From the NCBI GenBank assembly GCA_039583705.1, contig JAVKSM010000026.1, forward strand, positions 1 to 28,979: a stretch of DNA of 28,979 nucleotides. The letters run 5' to 3'. Shown piece after piece: positions 1 to 7,956 of the stretch. Below the pieces are notes generated by a model. The model was not told where the DNA came from and did not search any database. It saw nothing but the letters and a program-made list of their open reading frames with translations. Numbering within the stretch: position 1 is the stretch's first letter; every line of letters begins with the position of its first letter. The position numbers and the translations under genes are program-made. This DNA is from JAVKSM01 sp039583705 (GTDB taxonomy: Bacteria > Actinomycetota > Actinomycetes > Mycobacteriales > Pseudonocardiaceae).

Positions 1-1
1 C

Positions 2-202
2 TGCTACGCGGCCGGGCTGGTGCAAGCCGTTGCCCACCTGCTCGGCCACGCGCCCGGCCGCTGCCCCGCGTGCCGCCCCAACGCCGCCGATCCAGGGGCC
101 CGCATGCTGCTGGCGCTGCTCGACGCCCAGGGCGGCGGGCGGCGCGGGCTGCCGCTGTCGCTGGCCCGGGCCGGGGTCGCGGTGCTGCGGAGCCGGCCGT
201 GA
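2..202 (+). CDS. C-terminal fragment of an unidentified protein (5' truncated)
   Basis: This reading frame is open from the left edge of the window and ends at TGA 200-202, giving about 66 residues of a C-terminus. I do not recognise the family. Visible features are a CxxC pair (RCPAC, near residue 20 of the fragment), an Ala/Leu-rich stretch that could form helices, and a short Arg/Gly-rich end. Its stop overlaps the GTG start of the flippase-kinase gene in a GTGA arrangement, so it is probably the preceding gene of the same operon. The body of the protein lies outside the window, so no function is offered. Confidence 0.5.
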   Translation, partial: CYAAGLVQAVAHLLGHAPGRCPACRPNAADPGARMLLALLDAQGGGRRGLPLSLARAGVAVLRSRP

Positions 203-2550
203 CGCAAACCTCCGCCAGCGCCCCGCCGACCGCCACCCTCACGGGGGGTCCAGCCGCCGGCCCCACCCCGGTCGCGGCATGGCGCCGGCCGCTCTACCGC
301 AGCGGCTACGCGCTGGTGCTCAGCTCCGGGCTCACCTCGGCCGTCGGGTTCGTCTTCTGGATCGTGGCCGCCCGGGAGTACAGCCCGGACGTGGTCGGGA
401 AGAACTCCGCCCTGGTGTACGCGATCATGTTCTTGGCGGGGGTGGCGCAGCTCAACCTCACCAACGTCCTCGTCCGGTTCGTGCCGGTGGCGGGACGACG
501 GTCCCGGCGGCTGGTGGGCCTCGCCTACGCCGTCGGGGGCGGCTTCGCGGTCCTGGCCGGGCTGGTGTTCGCCTGGGGTGCGAGGCTGTGGTCCCCCGAC
601 CTCGCGGAGGTCTTCGACGGGCGGTCGGCCACCCTGCTGTTCGCGGCTTCGACCGGGATCTGGGCGATCTTCGTCATGCAGGACGGGGTGCTGACGGCCA
701 CCGGCCGCGCGGCCGTCGTCCCACTGGAGAACGCGGTGTTCTCCTGTCTCAAGGTGGCGATGGTCGTCGTGCTCGCCGCGGTGCTGCCGTTGCGCGGGAT
801 CGCCGTCTCGTGGATGGCCGCGACCGCGATGGCGGTCGTCGCCACCAACGGGTACCTGTTCGCGCGCGCCCTTCCCGCCCACGTCGCTACCGGGGCGCAG
901 GTCGCGGAACCGCTGCCGGTCCGGCGCGTCGCCCGTTACGCCGGCGGCGACTACCTGGGCGTGCTGTGTTGGCTGGGCTGCACCCAGCTCCTGCCGGTGC
1001 TCGTGCTCGGCAGGGTCGGCCCGGCCGGGACCGCGGTCTTCTCGATGGCGTGGACCATCGCCTACTCGCTCTATCTCGTCCCGAGCGGGCTGGGCCAGTC
1101 GCTGGTCGCGCACACCGCGGCGGACCCGGCGGAGCTGGAGAGCGCCCGGCGCGGGGTGGTCCGTCACGCCCTTGCGCTGCTTGTCCCGGTGGTGGCGGTG
1201 CTGTTCGTCGCGGCGCCCTACGTCCTCGCCCTCTTCGGCCGGCAGTACGCCGAATCCGGCACCTGGGTGCTGCGCTTGGCGGTGCTGTCCTCGCTGCCCA
1301 ACGTCGTCACCGCGAGCGCGGTGAGCGCGGCGCGGGTGCGGCGGCGGATGAGCGTCGTGGTCGCGCTGCTCGGCACCCTGTCCGGCCTCGTCCTCGCCCT
1401 GACGCTGCTGCTGATCCCGCACCTGGGGATCACCGGGGTGGGAGTCGCGCTGCTCGCCGGGCAGGCGCTGGTCGCGGCGGGGCTGCTGGTGGGGACGGCG
1501 GAGTGGCTGCCGCGGCCGATCGTCGGCCCAACGGTGACCCTGCGCAATGCCGCCCTGCTGCGCCGCACCGCGCCCGCGGCACTCCGGACCGCCGGTGAGC
1601 GACGCAGCAGCCAGGCGTGGCGGCTCCAGGGCCGCCTCGCCGGCCGCTCCGAGTGCGCGGTTGCCCTGGTGGGGCCGCCGGACGCCCCGGAGGCCGTGCT
1701 CAAAGCCGTCGCCTCACCCTGTGGCAGGGCACAGCTCCGCCGACAGAGCGAGGTCCTCGCGCTACTGCACGCCGACGAACGGCTCGGGCCGTGGCGGCGG
1801 CTGCTGCCCCGGATCCTGCTCAGCGGGGAGACCGACCTCGCCTCCTTCGTGCTGGAGAGTCGGCTGACAGGACTCCCGGCGGAGCAGGTGCTGCGGGACC
1901 CGTCCCGGCGCAGCCGGGTGGTTGCCGCCGCCCAGACGGCGATCACCGAGCTGCACCACCGCAGCGCCCGGCTCGCCGTCGTGGACGAGGCGGCGCTCCG
2001 GCACTGGGTGCGGGATCCCGCGCAGCGGGTCAGGGCGGCCGCCGGCCGCCGCTTCGAACCCGGCCTGTGCCTCCTCGTCGACACGCTCGCCACCGGGCTT
2101 GCCGGTCACCTGGTCCCGGTGGGGTGGACCCATGGCGACTACAGCCCCGGCAACCTGCTGCTCGACACGACCGGAGTGCTCGCCGGCGTGGTGGACTGGG
2201 GGCGGGCACAGCCGGACGGGCCGGCGGTGCTCGACATCGTGATCCTGCTGCTGACCACGGAGTCGCAGTGCGGCGGCCGGGAGCTCGGCCCGGTGGTGCG
2301 GGAGTGGGCCGCGGGGCGCGACCCCGCCCCGCTCGCCGCGCTGGCGCGGGCGCAGCGGCAGTTGGGCGGCGACGCCGTGGACGGACGCGTGCTGGTGCTG
2401 CTCGCGTGGCTGCACCTGGTGGCGAGCAACCTGGCGCAGAACCCGCGCTACGCCGCGCACCCGGTGTGGATGCGGCGCAACGTGCGGTCGGTGCTGGCCG
2501 CCATGGCGGCGCCGGGCCAGGGTGAGGGCGATGCGCGCACCGCCGGGTGA
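199..2550 (+). CDS. Wzx-type polysaccharide flippase fused to a C-terminal APH-like kinase domain
   Basis: The protein has 783 residues from GTG 199, which overlaps the upstream stop (GTGA). Residues about 30-480 are a polytopic membrane domain with roughly 12-14 hydrophobic helices. It has the look of the MATE/MOP oligosaccharide flippases that move undecaprenyl-linked repeat units across the membrane. After residue about 500 the sequence becomes soluble. It shows an aminoglycoside-phosphotransferase/choline-kinase-like fold signature: a candidate N-lobe Lys (AVLKAV), an HxDxxxxN catalytic loop (H645, D647, N652) and a DWG metal-binding motif at D666. Wzx proteins are normally about 400-500 residues, so the extra 280 residues are a true extension and not a start-site artefact; the frame is continuous with no stop. 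The kinase substrate is unknown and could be a sugar, a lipid carrier or a small molecule. The deacetylase gene follows with an overlap. The flippase call is confident; kinase activity is inferred from motifs. Confidence 0.85.
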   Translation: MTQTSASAPPTATLTGGPAAGPTPVAAWRRPLYRSGYALVLSSGLTSAVGFVFWIVAAREYSPDVVGKNSALVYAIMFLAGVAQLNLTNVLVRFVPVAGRRSRRLVGLAYAVGGGFAVLAGLVFAWGARLWSPDLAEVFDGRSATLLFAASTGIWAIFVMQDGVLTATGRAAVVPLENAVFSCLKVAMVVVLAAVLPLRGIAVSWMAATAMAVVATNGYLFARALPAHVATGAQVAEPLPVRRVARYAGGDYLGVLCWLGCTQLLPVLVLGRVGPAGTAVFSMAWTIAYSLYLVPSGLGQSLVAHTAADPAELESARRGVVRHALALLVPVVAVLFVAAPYVLALFGRQYAESGTWVLRLAVLSSLPNVVTASAVSAARVRRRMSVVVALLGTLSGLVLALTLLLIPHLGITGVGVALLAGQALVAAGLLVGTAEWLPRPIVGPTVTLRNAALLRRTAPAALRTAGERRSSQAWRLQGRLAGRSECAVALVGPPDAPEAVLKAVASPCGRAQLRRQSEVLALLHADERLGPWRRLLPRILLSGETDLASFVLESRLTGLPAEQVLRDPSRRSRVVAAAQTAITELHHRSARLAVVDEAALRHWVRDPAQRVRAAAGRRFEPGLCLLVDTLATGLAGHLVPVGWTHGDYSPGNLLLDTTGVLAGVVDWGRAQPDGPAVLDIVILLLTTESQCGGRELGPVVREWAAGRDPAPLAALARAQRQLGGDAVDGRVLVLLAWLHLVASNLAQNPRYAAHPVWMRRNVRSVLAAMAAPGQGEGDARTAG

Positions 2551-3301
2551 GCCCCGGGTGGCGGGGGCGGGAGGGCTGCCCTCCCGGCTGCGGCGCGCGG
2601 CGCTGTGGACGTCCGGCCCACTGCTTCCCGCCCTCGGCTCGCTCGTCGCGGTGCGCACCACCCGGCCGGTCGCGGTGCTCAGCTTCGATGACGGGCCGCA
2701 GCCGGGCAGCACCGAGCACGTCCTCGCCGCGCTGGCCGAGCACGGTGCGCGCGCCACGTTCTTCGTGCTGACCGGGCGGGCGCAGCGCCACCGCGGCCTG
2801 CTCGCCGAGGTCGTCGCGGGGGGCCACGAGATCGGGCTGCACGGCATGGACCACCGCAGGCTCACCCACCTCAGCCCGGAGCAGGTCGAACGCGGCCTGC
2901 GCGACGGCCTTGCGCGCCTGCAGGACCTGCTGGGCGGGCCAGTGCGGTGGTTCCGACCGCCCTACGGGGCGCAGACCCCGCGGGTGTGGCAGGCGGTGCG
3001 CCGCCACGGGCTGGAGCCGGTGCTGTGGGGTCCGTGCGCCTGGGACTGGCTGCCCGAGCCCCCGCAGCGCCTCGCGGCACAGGCGCTGCGGGGGCTGCGC
3101 CGCGGCAGCGTGCTGCTCGCCCACGACGGGCTCGCCGGCCTGGAGGAGGGCGCCCAGGACGGCCCGGACCCGGGTGTCGACAGGGGCGAGGTGGTGCGTC
3201 GGGTGCTCGCCGGCGTGGCGGCCCGCGGCCTGTCCGGCGTCTCCCTCGGAGAGGCGCTCACCGACGGGCGGCCCTACACCGTCCCGTGGTTCCTGCGATG
3301 A
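2531..3301 (+). CDS. polysaccharide deacetylase (NodB/CE4 family)
   Basis: About 256 residues from ATG 2531. An in-frame GTG at 2522 would add three residues, and both overlap the end of the flippase-kinase gene. The protein carries the CE4 motifs in order: SFDDGP (Asp pair near residues 53-54), HGMDH for metal binding, RPPYG, an Asp/Trp region (WDW) and a late LLAHDG. CE4 enzymes remove N-acetyl or O-acetyl groups from GlcNAc-type polymers, chitooligosaccharides or peptidoglycan using a divalent metal. The N-terminus is Arg-rich with one moderately hydrophobic stretch (about residues 20-40) and no convincing cleavage site, so its location is unclear; it may be membrane-anchored. Its TGA overlaps the ATG of the GH39-like gene (ATGA), which indicates cotranslation. 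The specific substrate cannot be read from the sequence. Confidence 0.85.
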   Translation: MRAPPGEPRVAGAGGLPSRLRRAALWTSGPLLPALGSLVAVRTTRPVAVLSFDDGPQPGSTEHVLAALAEHGARATFFVLTGRAQRHRGLLAEVVAGGHEIGLHGMDHRRLTHLSPEQVERGLRDGLARLQDLLGGPVRWFRPPYGAQTPRVWQAVRRHGLEPVLWGPCAWDWLPEPPQRLAAQALRGLRRGSVLLAHDGLAGLEEGAQDGPDPGVDRGEVVRRVLAGVAARGLSGVSLGEALTDGRPYTVPWFLR

Positions 3302-4605
3302 GGGCGGAGCGTCGGCGCGGCCGGCGGCGGACCGCGCTGGTGACGATGCTGTGCGCGGTGGCGCTGGGCGGGGTGCTGACCACCGGGCAGGCCGACGTCG
3401 CCGGTGCCGACCCGCTGCCCGGCTCGGTCGTCGGGCTGACCCATACCGAGCGCACCGTCGACGACTACCCCCCGGATCAGGTCGAGGCGCCGACGTCGCT
3501 GCTGGCCTCCCATCCCATGGTCCAGAACCAGTACCTCATGGGTTGGGGCGCGGACAATCCGGAGCCCGTACCGGGGGTCTACAACTGGGCGAGCCTGGAC
3601 GAGCGCATGGCGCTCATCTCGGCCACCCACGGCGTCGCGGTGCTCACCCTGGCTGGGGCGCCCGACTGGATGAAGGGTGGGCAGCCCGGCCAGACCGACT
3701 GGAGCAGGATCAACGCCGCCCCCACCCCGGCGCACTACGCCGACTTCGCCGCGCTCGCCGCGGCGGCCGCGGCCCGCTACCCGCAGGTCCGTTTCTTCCA
3801 GGTGTGGAGCGAGCTCAAGGGTCTCTACGCCAGCACCCGCAACCGCTGGGACTACGAGGGCTACACCGCCCTGTACAACGCCGTGTACGACGCCGTGAAG
3901 CGGGTCCGGCCGGACGCGCAGCTCGGCGGCCCCTACATCGCCCTCGACACCTGGTCGAGCGCCGCCACCAGCCCCGCTCCCTCTCCGCTCGGCGGGCCGT
4001 GGGGGAACGTCGACCGGCGCGACCTCGACGTCCTGCGTTACTGGCAGGCGCACCGGCACGGCGCCGGGTTCCTCGTCGTCGACGGTTCCACCGCCACCCG
4101 CGACGCCGGCCTGGTCACCGACCCGTTCACCGCGACCACGATGTTCACGACGGTGACCGAGTGGCTGGTTCGGAGCTTCGGGCTGCCCGTCTGGTGGGCC
4201 GAGTTCTACCCCGGCCACCCCTCCGGCCCCGGCTGGGAACCCGACGGGAACCGTCTGACCGCCCTCACCGTCGATGCCGTCGCGCGGGCCATGGCCGGGG
4301 GGGCGAGCCAGATCCTGCTGTGGCAGCCGCAGGAATCGGCGTCCTTCCGCTACGCGGCGCTGTGGACCGAGCCGAGCGAGCAGCAGCCGGCGCGGGTGAC
4401 GCCGCTGGCCGGGCTCTGGGCGTGGTTGGCCGTGCACGGCCGGGACGCCACCGTGAGCTGGTCGGCCGGCGGCCGGCTGCTCTCGTTCACCGCACCGAGC
4501 CAACGCCTGGTCGTCAACCTCGGTGCCGACCCGCTCACCCCACCCGGGGCCACCGCCGCGCTGCCGGGCTACGGCAGCGCGACTCTCGACGGTGGGTCGA
4601 TGTAA
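3298..4605 (+). CDS. secreted GH39-like glycoside hydrolase
   Basis: The protein has 435 residues from ATG 3298 (ATGA overlap with the deacetylase). Residues 1-37 form a signal peptide: Arg-rich start, hydrophobic core, and a probable cut near the Ala-rich VAGAD. The rest resembles a retaining (beta/alpha)8 glycosidase of clan GH-A, closest in feel to GH39/xylosidase-like proteins found in actinobacterial EPS loci. Candidate catalytic residues are Glu172 in VWSELKG (acid/base) and Glu302 in WWAEFYPG (nucleophile), 130 residues apart, as expected for this clan. Tyr- and Trp-rich segments (WDYEGYTALYNAVYD, then LLWQPQ) fit the sugar-binding face. It probably cleaves or trims the exported polymer outside the membrane. 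The family number is my judgement from motifs, so treat it as GH-A clan with uncertain family. A 128-bp spacer follows, suggesting a possible new transcription unit downstream. Confidence 0.75.
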   Translation: MRAERRRGRRRTALVTMLCAVALGGVLTTGQADVAGADPLPGSVVGLTHTERTVDDYPPDQVEAPTSLLASHPMVQNQYLMGWGADNPEPVPGVYNWASLDERMALISATHGVAVLTLAGAPDWMKGGQPGQTDWSRINAAPTPAHYADFAALAAAAAARYPQVRFFQVWSELKGLYASTRNRWDYEGYTALYNAVYDAVKRVRPDAQLGGPYIALDTWSSAATSPAPSPLGGPWGNVDRRDLDVLRYWQAHRHGAGFLVVDGSTATRDAGLVTDPFTATTMFTTVTEWLVRSFGLPVWWAEFYPGHPSGPGWEPDGNRLTALTVDAVARAMAGGASQILLWQPQESASFRYAALWTEPSEQQPARVTPLAGLWAWLAVHGRDATVSWSAGGRLLSFTAPSQRLVVNLGADPLTPPGATAALPGYGSATLDGGSM

Positions 4606-4733
4606 CGATTCCCGCGGCGTCGCGATTAGTCCGAACGAGCGAGGCGCCGGGGTTCGGGGTGACTGGGTGTGTCGCGGCCGGCCGGAGCACGAACCGACCG
4701 GTCCCAGGGAACCAGGGGAAGGAGCGTGCCTCG

Positions 4734-5531
4734 ATGGTGCGCAGCTCGGATCCGACCGTCACGATCGTCATCCCGGCCCGGAACGAGGCCAGGAACCTCG
4801 CGGTGATCCTCCCCCAGCTACCTCCGGTGAGCCAGGTCGTGGTGGTCGACGGCGGATCGGTGGACGGCACGGCGGAGGTGGCGCGGCACCTCCTGCCGGA
4901 AGCGGTGGTGATCGGGCAGAGCCGCCGCGGCAAGGGCAACGCGCTCGTGTGTGGTTTCGAGGTCGCCACCGGTGACGTCGTCGTGATGTTCGACGCCGAC
5001 GGCTCAGCCGATCCGGCGGAGATCCCGACATTCGTCGCGGCGCTGGTCGCGGGGGCCGACTTCGCGAAGGGGACCCGGTTCCACGCCGACGGCGGGAGTG
5101 AGGACATCACGGCCCTGCGGCGGGCCGGCAACCGGTGCCTCAACGGGATCATGAACACGTTGTTCGACACCCGGTATACCGACCTGTGCTACGGCTACAA
5201 CGCCTTCTGGCGCGACCTCCTGCCGCTGCTCGCGCTCCCGCCGGGCGCCGGGGAGAGCGACCGGCAGTGGGGCGACGGCTTCGAGATCGAAACGGTCCTC
5301 AATTGCCGTGTCGCGGTCGCGGGGCTGTCCGTGGTCGAGGTCCCCAGCGTCGAGCGCCGCCGGATCTTCGGGGAGACCCAGCTCCGCACCGTCAGCGACG
5401 GCACCCGGGTGCTGCGGACGATCCTCGCCGAGTCGGCCAGGGCGAGGACGGCGGCAGCCGACGCCGTGGTGCTGCGACCCGCGCTGGCCGCGAGCGTTGC
5501 CCGGGGCATTGTCGCTGGTGATCCCTCATGA
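4734..5531 (+). CDS. family 2 glycosyltransferase (GT-A fold)
   Basis: 265 residues from ATG 4734, preceded by AAGGAG at 4719-4724 with a 9-base spacer. The N-terminus VTIVIPARNEARNL is a classic GT2 start. VVDGGSVDGT and the metal/nucleotide-binding DADGS near residues 83-87 follow, along with GKGNAL, which is typical of dolichol-phosphate-mannose-synthase-like and polyprenyl-sugar GT2 proteins. There are no clear C-terminal membrane helices, so it is likely a soluble or peripheral enzyme acting at the cytoplasmic face. The donor and acceptor are unknown; resemblance to DPM-synthase-like GT2 enzymes makes transfer to a lipid carrier possible. The stop overlaps the start of the next GT2 gene (ATGA). 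The preceding 128 bp (4606-4733) hold no gene; apart from the ribosome site I see no clear promoter or terminator there. Confidence 0.88.
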   Translation: MVRSSDPTVTIVIPARNEARNLAVILPQLPPVSQVVVVDGGSVDGTAEVARHLLPEAVVIGQSRRGKGNALVCGFEVATGDVVVMFDADGSADPAEIPTFVAALVAGADFAKGTRFHADGGSEDITALRRAGNRCLNGIMNTLFDTRYTDLCYGYNAFWRDLLPLLALPPGAGESDRQWGDGFEIETVLNCRVAVAGLSVVEVPSVERRRIFGETQLRTVSDGTRVLRTILAESARARTAAADAVVLRPALAASVARGIVAGDPS

Positions 5532-7549
5532 CCGCCGCCACAGCCTCGGTCGTGGTGTGTACCTACACCGAGGAACGGTGGCCGGACCTGTGCCGGGCCG
5601 TTGCGTCGCTCCGCCGCCAGAGTCGCCCGCCCGACGAGGTCATCCTCGTCGTCGACCACAACCCCGCGCTCGCCGCCCGCGCCGCGACGGCCTTCGAGGA
5701 CGTCCGGGTGCTGGCCAACGCGCACCCACCCGGCCTGTCCGGTGCTCGCACCACCGGCACCGTGGCCTGTGCCAGCGAGGTCGTCGCGTTCCTCGACGAC
5801 GACGCCGAGGCCGACGTCGACTGGCTGGCGCACCTGCTCGCCCCCTACCCCGACCCCGACGTCGTGGCCGTCGGTGGCGCCGCCCGCCCGGTGTGGCCGG
5901 CCGAGACCACCCGCCCGCCCGTGCTGCCGACCGCTGGCGGCGCCGCTGCGCGCGGCTGGGGCGAGCTGGACTGGGTGGTGGGCTGCAGCTACGCCGGCCA
6001 GCCGGTCACGCTCGCGGAGGTGCGCAACGTCCTGGGCGCCGGCATGTCCTTCCGCCGCAGCGCGCTGGGACCCGGCGCCGGCTTCACCTCGGGCATCGGA
6101 CGCTGCGCCACGGCACCGCTCGGCTGCGAGGAGACCGAATTGTGCATCCGGCTACGCCAGACGCTGCCGGGTGCGCGGATCCTCTTCGAGCCCAGGGCGG
6201 TCGTGGCCCACCACGTTTCGCCGGCCCGCACCACCTGGGCTTACCTGCGGCGGCGCTGCTGGGCCGAGGGGCTTTCCAAGGCCGCGGTCTCCCGGCTCGT
6301 GGGCCCGGGCGACGCGCTGTCCACCGAGCGCCGTTACGTCGCCCGGGTGCTGCCGGCGGCGTTCCTGCGCGAGGTCGGTCGGGCACTGGCGGGGCGGCGC
6401 GGCGCGCTCACCGGCGCTGCGGCGGTCGTGGCGGCGCTGCTGTGGACCTCCGCCGGCTACCTCGCCGGTCGCGCCCGACCGGCGAGCACCACCGTGGCTC
6501 CCCCCGCAGCCCAGGCCGCCTCCCCCGCGCAGCACGGTGGGCCAGCCCGCGCCCGGGACGCGGCCTGGCCCACCGTCAGCGTCGTCGTACCCACCGTCGA
6601 CCGCCCCCAGGCCCTGCTGCGCTGCGTGCGGTCGGTGCTGGCCACCGCCTACCCGAAGCTCGAGATCCTCGTCGTCGACAATCGGCCAGCCAACCGGCCG
6701 GACCCGGACCCGGACCCGGCCGCGCGGTGGGGCGAGCTCACCGCGATCGACCCCCGCATCCGCTACCTCCCCGAGCCACGTCCCGGGGCGAGCCACGCCC
6801 GCAACAGCGGGCTGGCGGCCGCGTCCGGCGAGTACGTGGCGTTCCTCGACGACGACATCGAGGTGGACCCGCGCTGGCTGCACACCCTGGTCCGGGAGCT
6901 GGCCGAGGACGAGATCGACTGCGCGACGAGCCTGGTGCTGCCGGCGCGCCTCGACACCCCTCCGCAGCGGGCGTTCGAGGCCCTCAAGGGCTTCGGGCAG
7001 GGAGCGCAACGCCTGGTCTTCGGACCCCGCACCGCCGCCGAGAACCCGCTCTACCCGTTCCGACCGGGCCGCTTCGGGCCTGGCGGTGCCGCGTTGTGGC
7101 GAGCCGCCACCGTCAACCGCCTCGGCGGGTTCGACCCTCTGCTCGGGCCGGGAACAGCCGCCAGGGCGGGTGAGGATCTGCACCTGTTCCTGCGGCTCGC
7201 CCGGGCCGGCGGCAGCGTGGTCTACACCCCCGCCGCGGTGGCCTGGCACCACCACGCTCCGGACTGGCCGCAGGTGCGCGAGCAGGTGCGGGGGTACGGC
7301 ACCGGCCTGTCGGCGATGCTGCTGCTGCACGTGCTGCACCGTCCGGGCGACACGGCCGCGCTGGTGCGGGCGGCGGTAAGTGCCCTGCCGGGGGTGCTGG
7401 CACCGGGACGCGGGGACCACGCGACCGGGGCGGTCCCCCGCGCTCTGCTCCTGGAGCAGGTCCGCGGGCTCGCGGCCGGCCCGGTCGCGCTGGCCCGCAG
7501 TGCCCGGGAGCGCCGCCGGCGCGACCTCGCCGCCGCGGGGGTGACGTGA
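5528..7549 (+). CDS. tandem two-domain GT2 glycosyltransferase
   Basis: 673 residues from ATG 5528. Two complete GT2 domains are joined in one chain. Domain 1 (about 1-285) has SVVVCTYTEE, the DDD triad at 90-92 and a candidate catalytic EE(T)E at 201-204. Domain 2 (about 348-640) has SVVVPTVDRP, a GASHARNSG loop, DDD at 441-443 and GED at 548-550. Between them lies a hydrophobic stretch (about 294-314) and an Ala/Pro-rich linker, which could be a membrane anchor or flexible hinge. Both domains keep their metal-binding aspartates, so both may be active, perhaps adding two sugars in succession or building an alternating disaccharide. A short PDPDPDP microrepeat (about 391-397) lies inside domain 2. 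The stop overlaps the next start by one base (TGATG). Donor sugars cannot be assigned. Confidence 0.87.
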   Translation: MTAATASVVVCTYTEERWPDLCRAVASLRRQSRPPDEVILVVDHNPALAARAATAFEDVRVLANAHPPGLSGARTTGTVACASEVVAFLDDDAEADVDWLAHLLAPYPDPDVVAVGGAARPVWPAETTRPPVLPTAGGAAARGWGELDWVVGCSYAGQPVTLAEVRNVLGAGMSFRRSALGPGAGFTSGIGRCATAPLGCEETELCIRLRQTLPGARILFEPRAVVAHHVSPARTTWAYLRRRCWAEGLSKAAVSRLVGPGDALSTERRYVARVLPAAFLREVGRALAGRRGALTGAAAVVAALLWTSAGYLAGRARPASTTVAPPAAQAASPAQHGGPARARDAAWPTVSVVVPTVDRPQALLRCVRSVLATAYPKLEILVVDNRPANRPDPDPDPAARWGELTAIDPRIRYLPEPRPGASHARNSGLAAASGEYVAFLDDDIEVDPRWLHTLVRELAEDEIDCATSLVLPARLDTPPQRAFEALKGFGQGAQRLVFGPRTAAENPLYPFRPGRFGPGGAALWRAATVNRLGGFDPLLGPGTAARAGEDLHLFLRLARAGGSVVYTPAAVAWHHHAPDWPQVREQVRGYGTGLSAMLLLHVLHRPGDTAALVRAAVSALPGVLAPGRGDHATGAVPRALLLEQVRGLAAGPVALARSARERRRRDLAAAGVT

Positions 7550-7956
7550 TGACCCGCCGGATCACCGCGGGCGCCCTGCTCGTGCTCAGCCTGCTCACCG
7601 GCCTGTCCACCGCCCTGGATCTGGACACCCCGCTGCGGCTGTACCTGGTGGTGGCGTTCGTACTGCTCGCACCCGGTTGGGCGGTTGCCGCCCACCTGCG
7701 GGCCGACCGGCCCGCGCTGGAGTGGGTCACCGCCGTCGGCCTGGGTGTCGCCCTCGCGACGCTGCTCGCGCAGACGATGGTGTCCGCGCGGTCCTGGCAC
7801 CCCGTCGGGGCGATGATCGTGCTCACCGTGCTCACCGCGGCGGCGTTGCTGCCCCACCTGCTGCCCGGCGCGGCCTCCGCCGCGGTGCACCACCTCGCGT
7901 CCGGTGTCCGGGCGCGGCGATGGGGCACGGACCCGGACGCGAAGGCCTCGCCGTGA
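7549..7956 (+). CDS. small membrane protein, four predicted helices
   Basis: 135 residues from ATG 7549 (an in-frame GTG at 7546 adds one codon). Hydrophobic stretches at about residues 5-22, 31-49, 60-78 and 86-108 indicate four membrane helices, followed by a short basic tail. I do not recognise a family with a known reaction. Its place between the tandem GT2 gene and the large polytopic protein, with one-base and GTGA overlaps on both sides, suggests it works in the same membrane complex. It might be a split-off N-terminal part of the following polytopic protein or an accessory subunit of it. No catalytic motif is visible. Confidence 0.7.
   Translation: MTRRITAGALLVLSLLTGLSTALDLDTPLRLYLVVAFVLLAPGWAVAAHLRADRPALEWVTAVGLGVALATLLAQTMVSARSWHPVGAMIVLTVLTAAALLPHLLPGAASAAVHHLASGVRARRWGTDPDAKASP

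Noticed and set aside
4..1422. Long minus-strand open frame opposite the flippase
   Set aside because: It is the antisense of a gene with clear membrane helices; its product is all Arg, Gly, His and Asp with no domain. Very GC-rich DNA produces such frames routinely.
3274..4503. Minus-strand open frame opposite the GH39-like gene
   Set aside because: Low-complexity Gly/Val/Arg product; the plus-strand gene has a signal peptide and paired catalytic Glu.
4606..4733. Promoter or terminator in the 128-bp spacer
   Set aside because: Only the ribosome site for the GT2 gene is clear; no convincing -35/-10 pair or strong hairpin was found by eye.
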